Assembly: GCA_014529385.2 (NCBI GenBank)
Contig: CM043943.1
Location: 101,845,855-101,909,854, forward strand
Direction of reading: 5' to 3'
DNA: 64,000 nt
From: Adiantum capillus-veneris
Taxonomy: Eukaryota > Streptophyta > Polypodiopsida > Polypodiales > Pteridaceae
In this document: one piece after another, positions 43,180 to 55,977 of the stretch
Position numbering within the stretch: the first letter of the stretch is position 1
How the letters are laid out: the number at the start of each line of letters is the position of its first letter
Program-made: the position numbers and the translations under genes
The notes under the pieces: generated by a model
Told to the model about the DNA's origin: nothing
The model's database searches: none
The model's input: only the letters and a program-made list of their open reading frames with translations

Positions 43180-44440
43180 AATAGTTGAATTTTATGCTTG
43201 AAAAGACAATTGTATGACCTACACCTCTTCATCACATCTAAAACGGGTCCGAAAATGAGTTTGGTAAGATTTGGTCATGTCGGAATTACTTTGTGCTCAA
43301 GTGTGAAATCATCAATTTTGGTTACCATTTGGTATGTAGAGATGTTTGGTCACTGTTGAAGACATGGACTTGTTTGCTACATAGTCCTGATGTTGCTCGT
43401 CAAATTTGGGTTCCTTTGGAGTCATTTTGATTCCATATGTCAAAATTGACACTTTGTAGTCTGCGAGATATTTCCTACTATTACAGATAATTCCTTCACT
43501 AGTTTCTTGAAACCGTCTAGGTACATTGTGCATAGACCTTGTTTATAAGTTGTCTGTGGAGTCAAAATTCAATTTTGGCATGTGACAAAAACCTAGATCA
43601 TTTACTTGGGGACCCCCTTGACCCCTGCCAAATGGTCATCTAACAAAATGTAAGTGTTCTACTATCTAGGGACATGCTAAATTTCAAATCTAGTCCAATT
43701 TGGTTGAGTTGACAAGCCGCTATGGTCGTTTTTGTGTTGTAAGAATCTGTACACAACTAGGATTCTAGGGTTTTGTTCGGGACCTAGACCTCCTACCCGA
43801 CTGCATAGAAATGCTCTTTGATGAGTTAAGAACTTACCCCTCATGTCTCGTGTGAAATGGTGCTACAAATGGGTGACTGTGAACTCTGAGAATCGTGCAC
43901 GAAGAGGTAGAGAGCTCTCTTCTCCAAGAGTGACTAGTAAAAATTAGGTGACTTTGGGCTACCTAAGATATCTATACTCCGAGTTCTCAAACGACTTTTC
44001 CTCAGATTCCCCTCATAGTCCTAATAGGCCGTGAAATCTATGTTGGAATCACAAATTTTCTCAATGGGACTCTGTTAACTTATTCTGCAAGAATTTGCAA
44101 ACACAGACCCTCATGGCTTAACTTAGTCCTTTTGCTTTCATTTGATTGTAGAATTTTGTGCCTATCCATCTTGCCCTCCTAATCATTAGCGTATTTTCTT
44201 CATCTGAGGCCATTTGCTATTTATTATTAATTTTTGAAATGATTATTAAAAAAATCAAGAAAAATATAGAATGCACTAAAAAGGAAATTTGAAAGATCAA
44301 TAATAAAACTAATCAAGGAAAAATAATGAAAATAAACAAAAAAGACTAATCTTTAACGTAATATTTGATAGTATATACACTAGTTACACTCATCAGAGAG
44401 ATTTTATCAGTTGAAATTCCCTATTGATGATTTTTTAAGG
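43180..44440 (-). other. B leader remainder, no gene seen
   Basis: Noncoding-looking sequence, G/C-richer at 43700-44100 and AT-rich at 44210-44400, the same order as 39600-40500 in A. A 73-codon minus frame at 43312-43533 has no motif. Confidence 0.4.
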
Positions 44441-45640
44441 GAATTAATAGGTAATTTTGCAAAAACCACATGTTAACATCCAACTTTTTTCTCCCTCTTC
44501 AAACATTGCCCTTAATTAATGAAGTTCGACCCCTCTTAGATGGAGTAATCCGGGATGACTGTGTGCATGGGTTGAACAATCATGTCTATGTATTGGCTCT
44601 ATCATGCTTTGAAGGTCAATGCAATTCAAATCAGTATGCGGTGCAAGAGTTGGGTCTTGAGTAGTAAACTCAAGGGTTTCTGTGGTCGAGGGTTCTTATT
44701 GACGTTTTCTAAATAGCAAATTTTGTAATTTATGTGCTCTTTGTTTGATTGTACCATTTGGATGCTTTGGCACACTAATTTCCTCAACTGTAGGTAACCA
44801 TGATGACGGTTGTTGAGATTTAACTCTCCATTAATATTTTGGTTTCGGTTGATGAGCTGTTGTGGTGGAGTTTTTTGAGATTTAACTTTCCACTGATCAT
44901 CGGCTTTACAGTTTGTGGAGAAGATAAATGCTCCTTTGGTTTTCAAACCCATTTAGTGCTAGTTTCTCTTTTGAAATATGATTTTCTTTGAGTTGTTAGA
45001 TGGGACACATCTTTCAGTATGGTAGAGGATGAGTTTTTGGGAATCCAAATTTGAGACGGATTGTCCTTGATTTGTGCTTTTGGTACCCAAATTTGCCTGA
45101 CTCTGAGTCCTTGCATGTTGCTTGTAGCATTTTTTAGTCTAGAGGCTAATGTAGACTCATTATTCCTTGGTTTCTTTTGTGGGCGGCCTCTTTTCCGTTC
45201 CTCTTTGCTCCATGCAAATGGAACTAAGAGTTGTTCTCCTTTAAGTGATAGCTTGATTTGATTGGTGTCCCAATCTGGTACTGCCTTCTATGTCCATATC
45301 CATGAGATTCCAAGAATCATCGCTTCATCATATGTTCATATAGTATGCATATAAATTGATGATGGCATGAAAATCCATTGACTATCACATTCAAGTTTAC
45401 CACTCCCAATGGGCGGATGTTGGGTTTTTGTTGCATCCTTTGATAGCAGATATTCTCGATGCTAAAGACTGACTTGTAGCTTTCTTGTACGTGGAATAAC
45501 TGACTACATTTCTTCAAACTCAGGTATCTACTAATACATTTGTGCTATGATTGTTCAATTGTATTGTGATGCAAAGGTCAATTCCATCCAACCATTCATC
45601 ATCCGTTCATACTACATCATCTTGTGATTCCCATATAATT
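44440..45640 (-). pseudogene. Retropepsin-like and AT-hook remnant
   Basis: Minus strand in one main direction with several stops: about 45620 DEWLDGIDLCITIQLNNHST then NVLVDT (a protease-like strand-Asp-Thr), 45517-45317, then AVPDWDTNQIKLSLKGEQLL and PFAWSKEERKRGRPQKKPR (45290-45160), where KRGRP is an AT-hook motif. Further down come WVPKAQIKDNPSQIWIPKN and a hydrophilic tail. It lies between the integrase end of D and the leader of B. It could be the end of another element or an extra frame of D. The call is tentative. Confidence 0.35.
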
Positions 45641-45774
45641 CTCTTATATGGGTCCAATGTGCTGATGTGAATAGGTGTTTGTTGATTTTTAAAGTTGATT
45701 TCTCAAAGTTGAGCTTCCTTTTCAGCTTCGTCAACAACCTGATGTTGTTTAATCTTTCTCTACTTGGTTGCATG

Positions 45775-46850
45775 CATTTCTTATAGCAAACCATTGGTTA
45801 GTGGCAAATGGTACTTCTTTTAGCGGCATCCACTAATCCAGTTAGCCATTGGTTCACCATCTATAGTGGACAATTTAATTTCTCCACTTTAATATACATC
45901 TTCAATGAAAAATGGTCCATTTCCCTTTTTCTTGAACTTGGGAATGTGTTGCTTAAGGGAATAAACTAAAACTAGATCCCCTTCTTTGAAGATTTTTGTG
46001 ACTAGATGTGAATAAAAAAAAAAGATTTTTCTTCCATTTTTGTACATAGATGTGAGCTACAGCTGTTAGCCTTTGTTCATCAAGATTTTCTAAATATTCA
46101 AGCCTCTTTGACAATTCATGTCTGGTCCACTCGAGATCTTTAGCTACCCTTAATGTTGGCAATAGAAATTCCATCGATAGTATGTTATCAAGACCATAAA
46201 CAAGATCAAAGGGTGTAGTATTTAAAGATGCCTTGAATGAAACTCTGTAAGCCAATAGAGCAACATGTAGATTCATTTCCCATTCAGTCCGTCCTAAACT
46301 AAGCATTTTAGTCAGTACCGAGCTAAGAATTTTATCCATGTGCTGAGCTTGTCCATTTTCTTGTGGATGATATGAAGCGGATTTGTTATGGATGACCATA
46401 AATTCAGAAGATACTCAATTACCTCGTTGAGAAAATGAGTTCCCCTATTGCATACAACTTGTATTGGAAGTCCATATCTTGTGAATACATTTTCATACAA
46501 GAATGCGACTGTGGTTCTAGCATCATTCTTCCTGGTTGCCTTAGCCTCTGCCCGCTTGGTCAAATAGTCCATAGCTACAATGATATATTGAGATTCACTT
46601 CTGTAAGCAAGTAGTTGTATTGGTCTAACAAAATCTATGCCCCATTTTGCAAAATCTCTAAGCCCCATCATTGGTCGTAAAGGCATGCTATCTACCCTTG
46701 TTGGGATTTTTTCTCGTTGCCGTGCATCACATCTTCAAACATATTCTTTGGCATCTACAAAAAGTTTTGGCCACCATATGCATGCCATTAAAATTTCTCT
46801 AGCGGTGGTTTCACTAGAAAAGTGTCCTACATTCTCAAATATCACTTCCT
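45775..46850 (-). pseudogene. pol: D integrase (gypsy)
   Basis: Zinc-binding end at about 46850-46690 (SETTAREIL, IWWPKLFVDAKEYV, with stops), core 46686-46312 (FAKWGIDFVRPIQL, IIVAMDYLTKRAEAKATRKN, VFTRYGLPIQVVCNRGTHFL; the second Asp of the active site reads Asn in VVCNRG), 46399-45953 (YHPQENGQAQHMDKIL with the catalytic Glu position read as Gln in NGQAQ), and a C-terminal part to 45775 (GDLVLVYSLKQHIPKFKK; EPMANWISGCR). Frameshifts and stops are present. Altered catalytic residues and breaks both indicate a dead copy. Confidence 0.75.
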
Positions 46851-46931
46851 ATTACACTAGGATTAATTGATCAATTGGCTATGTAATAATTAGTAGATGG
46901 AAGGCTATACAAAATAAATCGAGATGGAATA

Positions 46932-47392
46932 TTGATTTTGTGTATTTATCTTGAGAAAAAAACCCATTATATAAATCAAGCACACACTACCATAGTAGGA
47001 CTTCATTTTGTGGAAGACCAAACTATGCAATGGATCTTGAGACTTGGAGTATTTTGGCCACCCACGAGGAGTGATGTTCACTCATTTGTGAAAAATTGTC
47101 TTCAATGCCAAAAACAAACACCCATACCTCATGTGAAATTATTCCAAATCTCACTAATTCCGAAGTGGGGTAACTATATAGGTACTTACTTATCAAGCAT
47201 ATCATTTAAGGAGGATATGACTAAACGCCACGAAAGATCTATTAAAGTTGAAGCAAGAGACTGTGCTCTTATTGGAAACCAATTGTATCGGAGAGAAAAG
47301 GATAAACATTTGCATCTCTGTGCAAATGAAAATGAATATATACCCACTGTAGAACAAGCACATGCTGGATTAGCTGGACTTGAGCTATAGTC
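46932..47392 (+). pseudogene. pol: Pol block of D on the opposite strand
   Basis: A 152-codon plus frame with GLHFVEDQTMQWILRLGVFW, the zinc-binding pair CLQCQ, then LFQISLIPKWGNYIGTYL, RSIKVEARDCALIGNQLYRR and EYIPTVEQAHAGLAG. These belong to the RNase H-integrase connector of the same pol family. Both neighbours (zinc end at 46850 and RNase H at 47400) are on the minus strand. The block has therefore been flipped, with breakpoints near 46900 and 47393. It is open except for its end. Confidence 0.7.
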
Positions 47393-47399
47393 ATCAACA

Positions 47400-49121
47400 A
47401 AACCATACGGGGTATAAATTCCACAAAGAATAGATATGCATCTGGTAGATCATCATCTACCCCTTTTGGTGGTTCTCCTCAAGTAATCCTTGATAAATGA
47501 TCTGCTCTTTGGTGTGTGGTGTCCTCTTTTACAACTACAGTAAAATCAAATTCCAAAACAATGATGAACCATCTCACTATTTTCCCTATGTTGCATGGTT
47601 TGTTGCTTAAATACAATAAAGCTTGGTGGTTCACAAAGAACACAAATTTGTTGGCTAATAGGTAGATGATTCCTAATCCTTCTCTTTCAGTGTGGTTGTA
47701 TAGTTTCTCTCTACCACATTCAGCTATCTCCTAGCATAGGAAATGGAAAAATCAAATTTGTTGTGGCCTGGTTGAGCTAATATACACCCAATGGAAAATT
47801 TGGAAACACCAACATATATATGGAATATCTTATTCCAATCTAGTGCTTTCAATATTGGGGTTGTTTAATGAGAGCTTGTTTAAGCTTCATGAAGGATTCT
47901 TCACACTCATCATTCCATACAAAGAGTGTAATCTGGCCATACATGGGTTTTGCAATTATAGCATACATATAAATGAATCGTTTATAATATCCACGATGTC
48001 CCATGAAAGCCTGAACCCCTTTGGCTTTTGGTCAGTCTAGGCAATTCAGCAATAACATAAATTTTATCCATATCGATCCCTATGCCATTTTTAGACACTA
48101 TATGTCCAATAATTTTTTCTTGTTTGTCCATAAACGTGCACTTTTTAGGACTTAAGAAAATTCTATAAAGTCTACATTTTTTGAACACCTTTTTGAGATG
48201 TTCAAAATGATCAGCCCGGATCGATGAATGTACACATAAATCATCCATATATACTTTCAAGAAATTTCTAAGATATTATTTGAAGTAATGGCTCATAAAT
48301 ATTTGAAAGGTGAGAAGAGTATTAGTTAGCCCAAGAGGCATAACCCTATAGGCAAAAATATCCCATTCAGTTGCAAAGGCAGTTTTAGGCTGAGCTTTTG
48401 GATCAACCAAAAGTTGATTGTACCCCAAAAATCCATCTAAAAATCTGTAAGCTTCTTTTCTTGCAACTCATTCTAAAACATGATTGATGATTGGAAGAGG
48501 GTAGTTATCTCTAATGGTGGCTGCATTCACTTTGACACATAATCTTAAGTTTCCATTTTTCTTGGGTACCACTACAATTGGAGACACCCAATCTATGCCT
48601 TCAATAATATAAATAAATTTTACTTCCTTAAGCTTGTCTATCTCTTTTTTTATCTTTTTGGCAAATGTTCCATTATAAGTATATGGCCATTGTCTACTTG
48701 GTTTTGCATCATCTCTCATAGGTATGGTATATTGACAAATTTTTGGATGAACACCCTTGAGATATTTATAAGACCAAGGAAAGATATCTTGGTATTCTTT
48801 TAGTAATCTTAGAAAAATCTCTTCTTCTTCTTTAGTCAAGTCATTCGCAATGTAGGCAGGTCTAGGTTCTTCTCCTGGTTTGGCTAGATCTATTTTCTTT
48901 GCATTTTCAGGTCCTTCATATGACTCACCCTGCTTTCTTAGCTCCCTTACAGGTTGTTCCACTATTATATTTTGGTCTTTGAGAGTATATTTCTTGTAAT
49001 TGGATGGAACAATCATTACATATTTACTCTCTTTCTCAGTTGTTTCCATTTCAATAGTATACACCTCCTTTAAAGTTTTCTTCAACTCTTGATATTTTTT
49101 CTTTTGTTCAACCCTTGTCAT
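47400..49121 (-). pseudogene. pol: D reverse transcriptase and RNase H (gypsy)
   Basis: 49121-48468: YVMIVPSNYKKYTLKDQNI, DLAKPGEEPRPAYIANDL, EYQDIFPWSYKYLKGVHPKI, DWVSPIVVVPKKNGNLRLCV, ATIRDNYPLPIINHVLE. 48260-47982: VYMDDLCVHS (RT active Asp pair), PKKCTFMDKQEKIIGHIVSK. RNase H is read in broken frames down to 47400 (GYYKRFIYMYAIIAKPM, WNDECEESF, DDDLPDAYLFFVEFIP). Many stops. The family is that of B, roughly 60 percent similar in the shared part by eye. Confidence 0.8.
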
Positions 49122-49367
49122 GGGTGATTCATCATCCTAGTGCTTAGGTTTTGTTTGATTTATTTTTTCATTTTCATTGGTGTTTTTGATGTTCCTTGCT
49201 TGTTGTTTGAGGGATATATGTCTGTGATTTTGTCTTTGACACAATCAAGTGCATCTACCTGCATAAAAAATTATGCAAGTTTTTGATGTTCCTTGCTTGT
49301 TGTTTGAGGGATATATGTCTGTGATTTTGTCTTTGACACAATCAAGTGTATCTACCTGCATAAAAAA

Positions 49368-50345
49368 TTATGTTCTTCTAGAAACTGATGGCATAGGTCT
49401 AGATTTCAAGTTTTTTGTTTCTCTTTTCCTGCTATACCATTTCATTCTTCTTGTGTTTTGGTTTGGAAAGTCAAAACAAAATTCCTCTCCTCCTTTTAGG
49501 AGTAGTTGGGCTCTCACATGTTCTTTTTTTGATCCAAAATCATCGGATGTAGATGAATGTTTCTTAAACTCATAAGTAGCATCATAATAGAGGTCTAAAA
49601 AGACTTGTTGAGCTTTCAATAAGTCCTTGGGTTCCTGAAATTCATCTTCAATTTGAAGGGTTGAGATCCTCATTGCAAAATTGAGTAGGCATGGACGTAT
49701 TCACACACACATCCATTGTTGCCAAAATCTGAGTCCATTTCAAGTGGCTCAAACAAATGCTCCAAAAAGGATTCAAATATATATGCTTCATCTGTGCAAT
49801 CCCTTTCTAAGATGCATTCTTCTCATTTTAAACTCCCGTTTCGTGAGGCTCCACATATACAAATAGGTGCGTCTTTGTTTAACTAAGATGGAAGATTTGA
49901 TTCAGTTGAAGAGACTGACTCAAATTCTTGAATGGGTGTTTTCATTACATGAGTCTATAAGTGTGATCTTTCAAATTAACCCTTGTGATTGATCCCACTT
50001 GCTTCAAGTATAGGTAATTGTTTCCCCAATCTTGAATGAGTTGTACTTGATGCATGAATGGACTTCCCAAGATGATATCATAATTAAGTTTCTTTCCATA
50101 GTCCACTATCGCAAAAGTATGTTGATAATCAATCACACAAGAAATAACTATCACTTTTTCAATCAGTCCTAGGGTTTTTTTTATATGTCCATCCGCCAAT
50201 TGTAATTTCATTCGAGTTTGTCTAATGACTAGTTTTTCCCATGATTCCCGTATTGCTTTTGTGGCTATGGCTATGCCTGCCTCACTGTCCAGTATTGCCA
50301 TGGTTTCTACATCATTATATCTCCCCGGAAGGGTTGTGTTTCTCA
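49368..50345 (-). pseudogene. pol: D protease and linker (gypsy)
   Basis: 50345-49945: RNTTLPGRYNDVETMAILDS, EAGIAIATKAI, KLQLADGHIKKTLGLIEKVI, YDIILGSPFMHQVQLIQDWG, a retropepsin fold. The active triplet is D-S-E rather than D-S-G. 49673-49368 is a hydrophilic linker before RT. A 66-bp stretch (TTTTTGATGTTCCTTGCTTG...) is directly repeated at 49183-49255 and 49276-49360. D ends abruptly at about 50345 where E begins on the other strand. Confidence 0.65.
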
Positions 50346-50349
50346 AAGA

Positions 50350-52200
50350 CATTCACTGTGCTCATTGATGCAAGTGGACAAGCAATTGGTGGCGTTCTGT
50401 CTCAAGAAGGAAAACCAGTAGCTTATGAGTCTCGTAAGTTACGTATACACAAGTTAAATTATCGTACACATGACTTGGAATTATTGGCCATTGTGAATGC
50501 TCTTAAAGTATCGCGACATTATCTTCTTGGAAGGAGATTTGAACTACATACCGACCATAAAAGCCTAAAGTGGATCTACACCCAACCTGACCTTAATATG
50601 CGGCAATCAAGATGGATGGAGTTGTTATGCGAATATAATTTTGGAATTGAATATAAGCTTGGGAAAGGAAATCTTGTGGCTGATGCTTTGAGCAGGAAGA
50701 GTACTATAGAGACTTTCACAACCTCTACTACTTCTTTAATTGACCTTATTTGAGAAGGTATGACTAATGACCCGTATTACTTAAGAATTGAGTACGTCTT
50801 GATGAAATTAAATAATCGCACAAAGAAGTAAGAAAGGCAAATCAAAGGCTTTTACATTGAAGGTCATGACCTTTACTTCGATAATCATCTTTGTGCTCCA
50901 AATCAAGGTGGAATCAAACTTCAGATCTTACAAGAAGCTCATGATATACCTATAGCAGGACATCCAAGATACATTAAGACTTACTATATTGTAAGAAAGA
51001 GTTTCTTTTGGCCAACACTAGAGTGTGATGTGTTGAGCTATGTTACAAGATGTTTAACATGCTAGCGTATTAAAGCTGAACGAAAATCGATACCCCGATA
51101 AGCTTCAACCTATTGATTCTCCACAAATGAAATGGGAATGCATATCCATAGATTTCATTACCACACTTCCTACATCTCGGGGATATGATATTTTTGTTCT
51201 TGTTGACATGCTTACAAAAATGACCCATTTATTTCTAGTCAAGAAAACATTTACGGCTAAGGAGATAGCTCAGGTCTTTATGAAAGGTGTCTTCATGTAT
51301 CATGGTTTACCTCAAAAAAAAATGTTTTATCATGATGCGAAGTTCACCTCAAATTTTTGGAAAGCCTTATTCTCAGCTACAAGAACCCATTTAGCCTTTA
51401 GTATTGCTTATCATCCTCAAACTGATGGGAAAATATAAAGGACAAATCAAATCATTGAAGACATGTTGATAGCTTATTATATGCATGAGAAGAGTAAATG
51501 AACTCGATATTTGTATGATTGATTTTGCATACAATTCATCATTCCAACGCTCAATTGGAATGTCTCCTTTTCAAACTTTGTATGGACAAGAGTGTCTTAC
51601 TCCACTCAAATGGACAGACCATCTCATACGAGTTCAATCATCCAAAGAAATGTTGGATGAAATGCAACAATAAACCGATCTTATACGACAAGATATTTAG
51701 ACTGCTAAAGATAGACAGAAGAGTTATGCTGATCCAGAATGATCTACTAGACTTTTTGAAGAGGGAGATATGGTATTTTTTAGAGTGAAACCCAAACGTA
51801 GTTCTTTATCAATGGGTAAGTGGAAGAAGCTAAGTGCTAGATATTGTGGACCTTTTGTAATCACATAGCGGATTAATGATCAACCTTAAAGACTCTTGTT
51901 ACCGTCACACATAAAGGTACATGATGTTTTTCATGTCAGCTTACTCAAGACGTATGCACTTGGTCCACAACATATTCTTGATGATTCTCTATTATCTACA
52001 TTTATTGATGGAACTTTTGAAGTATATCCCGAAGTAATACTTCAGAGCAAAACCAAGCCTCTACGTAATCGAACCATTATTGAACACCTTGTTAAATGAT
52101 CAACGTATCCTTAGGAAGATGCCACTTGGGAACATGATGATGTAATGAGACAAAATTATCCAGATTTCATGTCGAGGTGAGGACACCTCGAATTTTTCAA
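50350..52200 (+). pseudogene. pol: E RNase H and integrase (gypsy)
   Basis: RNase H 50350-50753: FTVLIDASGQAIGGVLSQEG, ESRKLRIHKLNYRTHDLELL, HTDHKSLKWIYTQPDLNMRQ, ADALSRK. Integrase zinc region 50930-51065 (HPRYIKTYYIV, SYVTRCLTC). Core 51127-51438 (WECISIDFITTLPTSRGYDI; FYHDAKFTSNFWKAL; AYHPQTDGKI) and 51485-51673 (FAYNSSFQRSIGMSPFQTLY). C-terminal part 51720-52190 (KWKKLSARYCGPF, HDVFHVSLLKTYALGP, ATWEHDDVMRQNYPDF), the last resembling the end of a chromovirus integrase. About eight stops. RT and all upstream parts are missing. Confidence 0.8.
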
Positions 52201-52211
52201 GTGTGGGAGGA
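52200..52211 (+). promoter_or_regulatory. E polypurine tract
   Basis: AGTGTGGGAGGA just before TGTAAGATCCCC. Confidence 0.65.
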
Positions 52212-53056
52212 TGTAAGATCCCCAATTTTTGGGTCTCTTCAAAAACTAAGAAAAATAGCTTTCAATATTATTTTGCCAAATTTTGACTTAAGATGCTTGA
52301 TTGGCAGTATTGGAATGTTCTAAAGTAAAAAGCAAGGTCGTTTCCATGTTCCAGTAGGTTAGACGGAAGTTTGGTTCATGTTTTGAAAAATCCACTATTT
52401 TTAGTTTTCTCATGCATTTTTGCAAAAACCAAGGTCAAATCCTTAATCTACATGTTCCGATGAAGCTATGGTTCAATTTTGTAAAAATCTTCTTTTTGAG
52501 TGCTTTTCACACTATTTATAGCTTTTCACAAATTTTAGTGCTTTTTACTGAAAAGCGAGTCCGCTTTCTTATTCTAGTGGATGAGAGGAACTCCTGATTC
52601 AATTTTAGAAATTTTTTCTTTTTATGCTATTTTTAGCTTTTCGTGCTTTTCGGCATTTTTGAAAAGCAATGTGCTTTTTATGATGACCTAAACATAAAAG
52701 GATTAATTTTAGTTTCCGTCGGATTTAAAAATGATCACCTGGAGCAAAAACGGGAATAGAGGGGATTTTTACGTAAAACATATATTTTTAAAGCGGTACC
52801 GTAAATATACCTGGGCAGTACGAGAAGGTCATAATTATGTCGGGATATTGAGGTGTGACATAGTCTAGCTACGGTTTCCATGAGTTGGCCATATGCTTAC
52901 TGTAGAATTTGAATGGTAAGTGGGGGATTTTACCACCAACAGCTGTGCCATGTTTTTAGAAAAGACTCGAGTCTTTTCCCAAAAGCAGGAGGCTATTCCA
53001 CGAAAAAAATTAGCGCTATCTGTAGCTTGGGCATCACTCTTAGTAGCTGCAGAACC

Positions 53057-53064
53057 TATAAATT
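53057..53064 (+). promoter_or_regulatory. TATA box in E LTR
   Basis: CCTATAAATTAAC, about 845 bp from the LTR start. Confidence 0.5.
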
Positions 53065-53366
53065 AACATAGAGTGTTTAGTTTTCAGTGCCATCTGTCGT
53101 GCCTACTATCGCAAGGCTATATGTATCTATTACATGGAGTGGTGCAAGCTCTTCATTACCATCTTCATAAGTTATTCTCTCTCTCTCTCTCAGGATACTC
53201 TCTCTCTAGTTGCTTATTATATTCTCTCTCGTTTCACGGTATACGTGCTCTCTGAAAGCTTTTGTGGTAGATACCAAAACGTAGCTCTCATCACCCCTCT
53301 CTTGCGGCAAAGCAAGAAGCCTTAATCGATTCTAAAGAATGATAAGAATCTCTAAACTTCATAGCC

Positions 53367-53370
<4 letters not shown>

Positions 53371-53423
<53 letters not shown>
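53371..53423. repeat. (TC)n microsatellite
   Basis: About 26 TC units in the E LTR. Confidence 0.95.
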
Positions 53424-53429
<6 letters not shown>

Positions 53430-55640
53430 GTCGTTTTTCTGAGTAGTCACCCTCTTGGTGATTTTTTTTTGCATATGATTGCATGTATCGATTAACCGAG
53501 TACGTAAAAAATTTCCCATGATTATTTCATCATGTTTAGCACGCTGATTTATGCACATGATGCGTTTATGGTCATGTATGTGCATAAAAAGCGTTTTTGG
53601 TTTCACATCTCATAGAGGTCATAAATCACAAACCGCTATGAATCAACCCAAACCCCTTATACCATAGATAAAACACATCATTTAAAACATTTCCTCTCTA
53701 GTGTCATGTGCAAAACACACACGACCTAAGAGATATGGTCAGAAAAGAGCTTGCTGCCCACTGCACAACCAAATGTTTTGACTCTAGGCTCCTTGGAGAA
53801 CCACTATATAGATTCACTGAATGGGAAACCCACTTGACCAACTGAAAATATTGACGAGACTTCATGATAAATGAATTTAGGTCTCCGTTATCACCTCGAG
53901 AATGCGAGTTATTAATTCTCTATAATCGATTTTACCTACACGTGTAGGGATGCTACGAAGGGGGGGCACCATATGACGGAGTGAGTTAATCGAGCTATTT
54001 TTATATGTTTTATGGTTTGTTTTGGTGAGTGGATTTCAATTATTAGATGGACATAAACTTATGTGAGAGTATATGGTTAAACATCTTGAACCGCGTAGGA
54101 AGATATGAATAAAGTGGCTTTCTTTTGGGGCTACCGTTTGTTGTGTGAGTACGATATGGGTGAAGTGATGTGATAGAGTGATATTATATATTATGGAACT
54201 GGTCTTTATGAATTGTTTTGAGGTCAAATACTTTCAACTGCATGTTTTGCATACTCCCAAAAATGCCAAAAAGTCATTTTTTTCCATATGTGTGAAGTTA
54301 TAGTTTGTGGTTGACCTATAGGCCAGAGCTGTTTTGCATCATGTTTATGGTGATGGAATTCTAAAAAATGATTTATGGCAACTCATGGATTGATGTGGAT
54401 GCCTCATATGCATGGTTGTGATTGATTTCCACCTTCGTAGGTCAAAACTAGCTCTATGTGCTAGGGAGGTGAAGTGCAAATGTGATGCATCAACTTTGCA
54501 TGGTTGGATGTGGTAAAAATTGGATTCTTATATCATGATTAGTTGATTCTTGGAGTCTTTTTATGCGTGAAAGAATCACGTTTTAAGGGTCATATGTGTG
54601 TAGACTCCAATTGATTGCAGGGGATGTGCCAAACTCCAAGTGTGGGAGTTGGTTTAGTGTGATTATGATCGATGGTCAAGGGCTGAGAGTCCCTTATGGA
54701 TTATGGTTGATATTCTATGGTGTAAGCCGGTGTGGCTCATGGAATTTTTTTTTGGATTTAGTTATGCTGCCAATTTTTTTGCAACCATGTTATGTTCTAA
54801 AGTGGTTATGCAGGATTGGTCGTGCCTCACCCAAGTTGGGTGGAGTGCTCGCCAGTGTGATGTGATTGGATTATGGTTTATGGTTTTGGAATTGGATCAT
54901 GAGGTTATTTGGATGGTTTCTAGTAGACGTGTAAGGGTAGAGACTCTGTACAGTCTAACTGCTTGGAAAAGATTGTTTGCACATATGGAAAGTGCTATTG
55001 TGATTGGACTCACGTGTTATGTTTATCATGGTAGCATCGCTACAAGACTAGGATCACCTACATCACTTAGCTTTAGACTAAAGGGTCGTTGAACTGGGGC
55101 TTTGGTAGATCGGGGGTGTTTCCTAGGTCTTATTCCTTTTGTTAGGCTCATCTATATGGTTAGTGCATCAGGGGGTTGAATGACCTTCACGGCTAACACA
55201 TCAAGGATTTTTCCTTGTCTTTGCCTAAACACCCCGTGTTGGGCATCAAAGAGGAGTGGTGCCTAAACTCGTATGGTTGGTGTTGGTACGCTACCACCTA
55301 CAAGTACTTGAGATCCTTTCAAATCTAGGGTTCATGGAGAAAGGCGTAGCGGCCTTAGCTTATATCTAGCTTAGGCAGGTTGGAGGTGTTCTGGCTCGCT
55401 CCCGGTGAGGTGAAATTCTCTATGTCCATAGTAGAGCAAAAGTCGATGGGTGACCGGTCGATCCCTACACAGGGTGCTCTGCTAGTTATTTTGTCATAAA
55501 CTCTTTTTTCTTAATGTTATGGTATACCCATATTTTGTCATTGTATTAATACATGAATGGCTGTTCCATTTAGATGGGCATTTAAAGATTATCTGTTGTC
55601 ATCTTCTCATGTCTCTATGCACTCTATTTCACCCTCCACT

Positions 55641-55644
<4 letters not shown>

Positions 55645-55706
<62 letters not shown>
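55645..55706. repeat. (CT)n microsatellite
   Basis: About 31 CT units. Confidence 0.95.
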
Positions 55707-55710
<4 letters not shown>

Positions 55711-55977
55711 GCAGCACGGTGGACACATATATTCACCCTCCACAATGTTATAATTTTCTTGAGTATGCTTTCATTCATAACGTCCATTCAACGGTAGCAC
55801 TAGTCGCTAGGTATCTCTAGATGTAGTTCGGCTCATGGTCTAAACTCCATTCCTGGTCGGGCAATGAGAACTCCTTCCCTATGGAAATGCTTCTGAAACT
55901 TTGATGTATATCAAAAATTATATAAAAGTGTAAATTGAATATTTTGTGCATAGACCCCTGGGGAGGGGTATCTCACA

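Larger units (their letters stand above)
52212..55977 (+). repeat. E 3' LTR (about 3.77 kb)
   Basis: Starts TGTAAGATCCCC after the polypurine tract. It ends most plausibly at GGGGTATCTCACA (55965-55977), which is the imperfect inverted repeat of the start, a known LTR feature. A TATA box is at 53057 and two TC microsatellites lie inside. With no second LTR in the window the right end is an inference. Open frames inside (for example 54703-55092 plus) show no motif. Confidence 0.55.

Noticed and set aside
53352-53606. Minus frame with an Arg-Glu repeat
   Set aside because: Translation of the TC microsatellite.
54703-55092. 129-codon plus frame in the E LTR
   Set aside because: Inside an LTR and before any primer site; no recognised domain.
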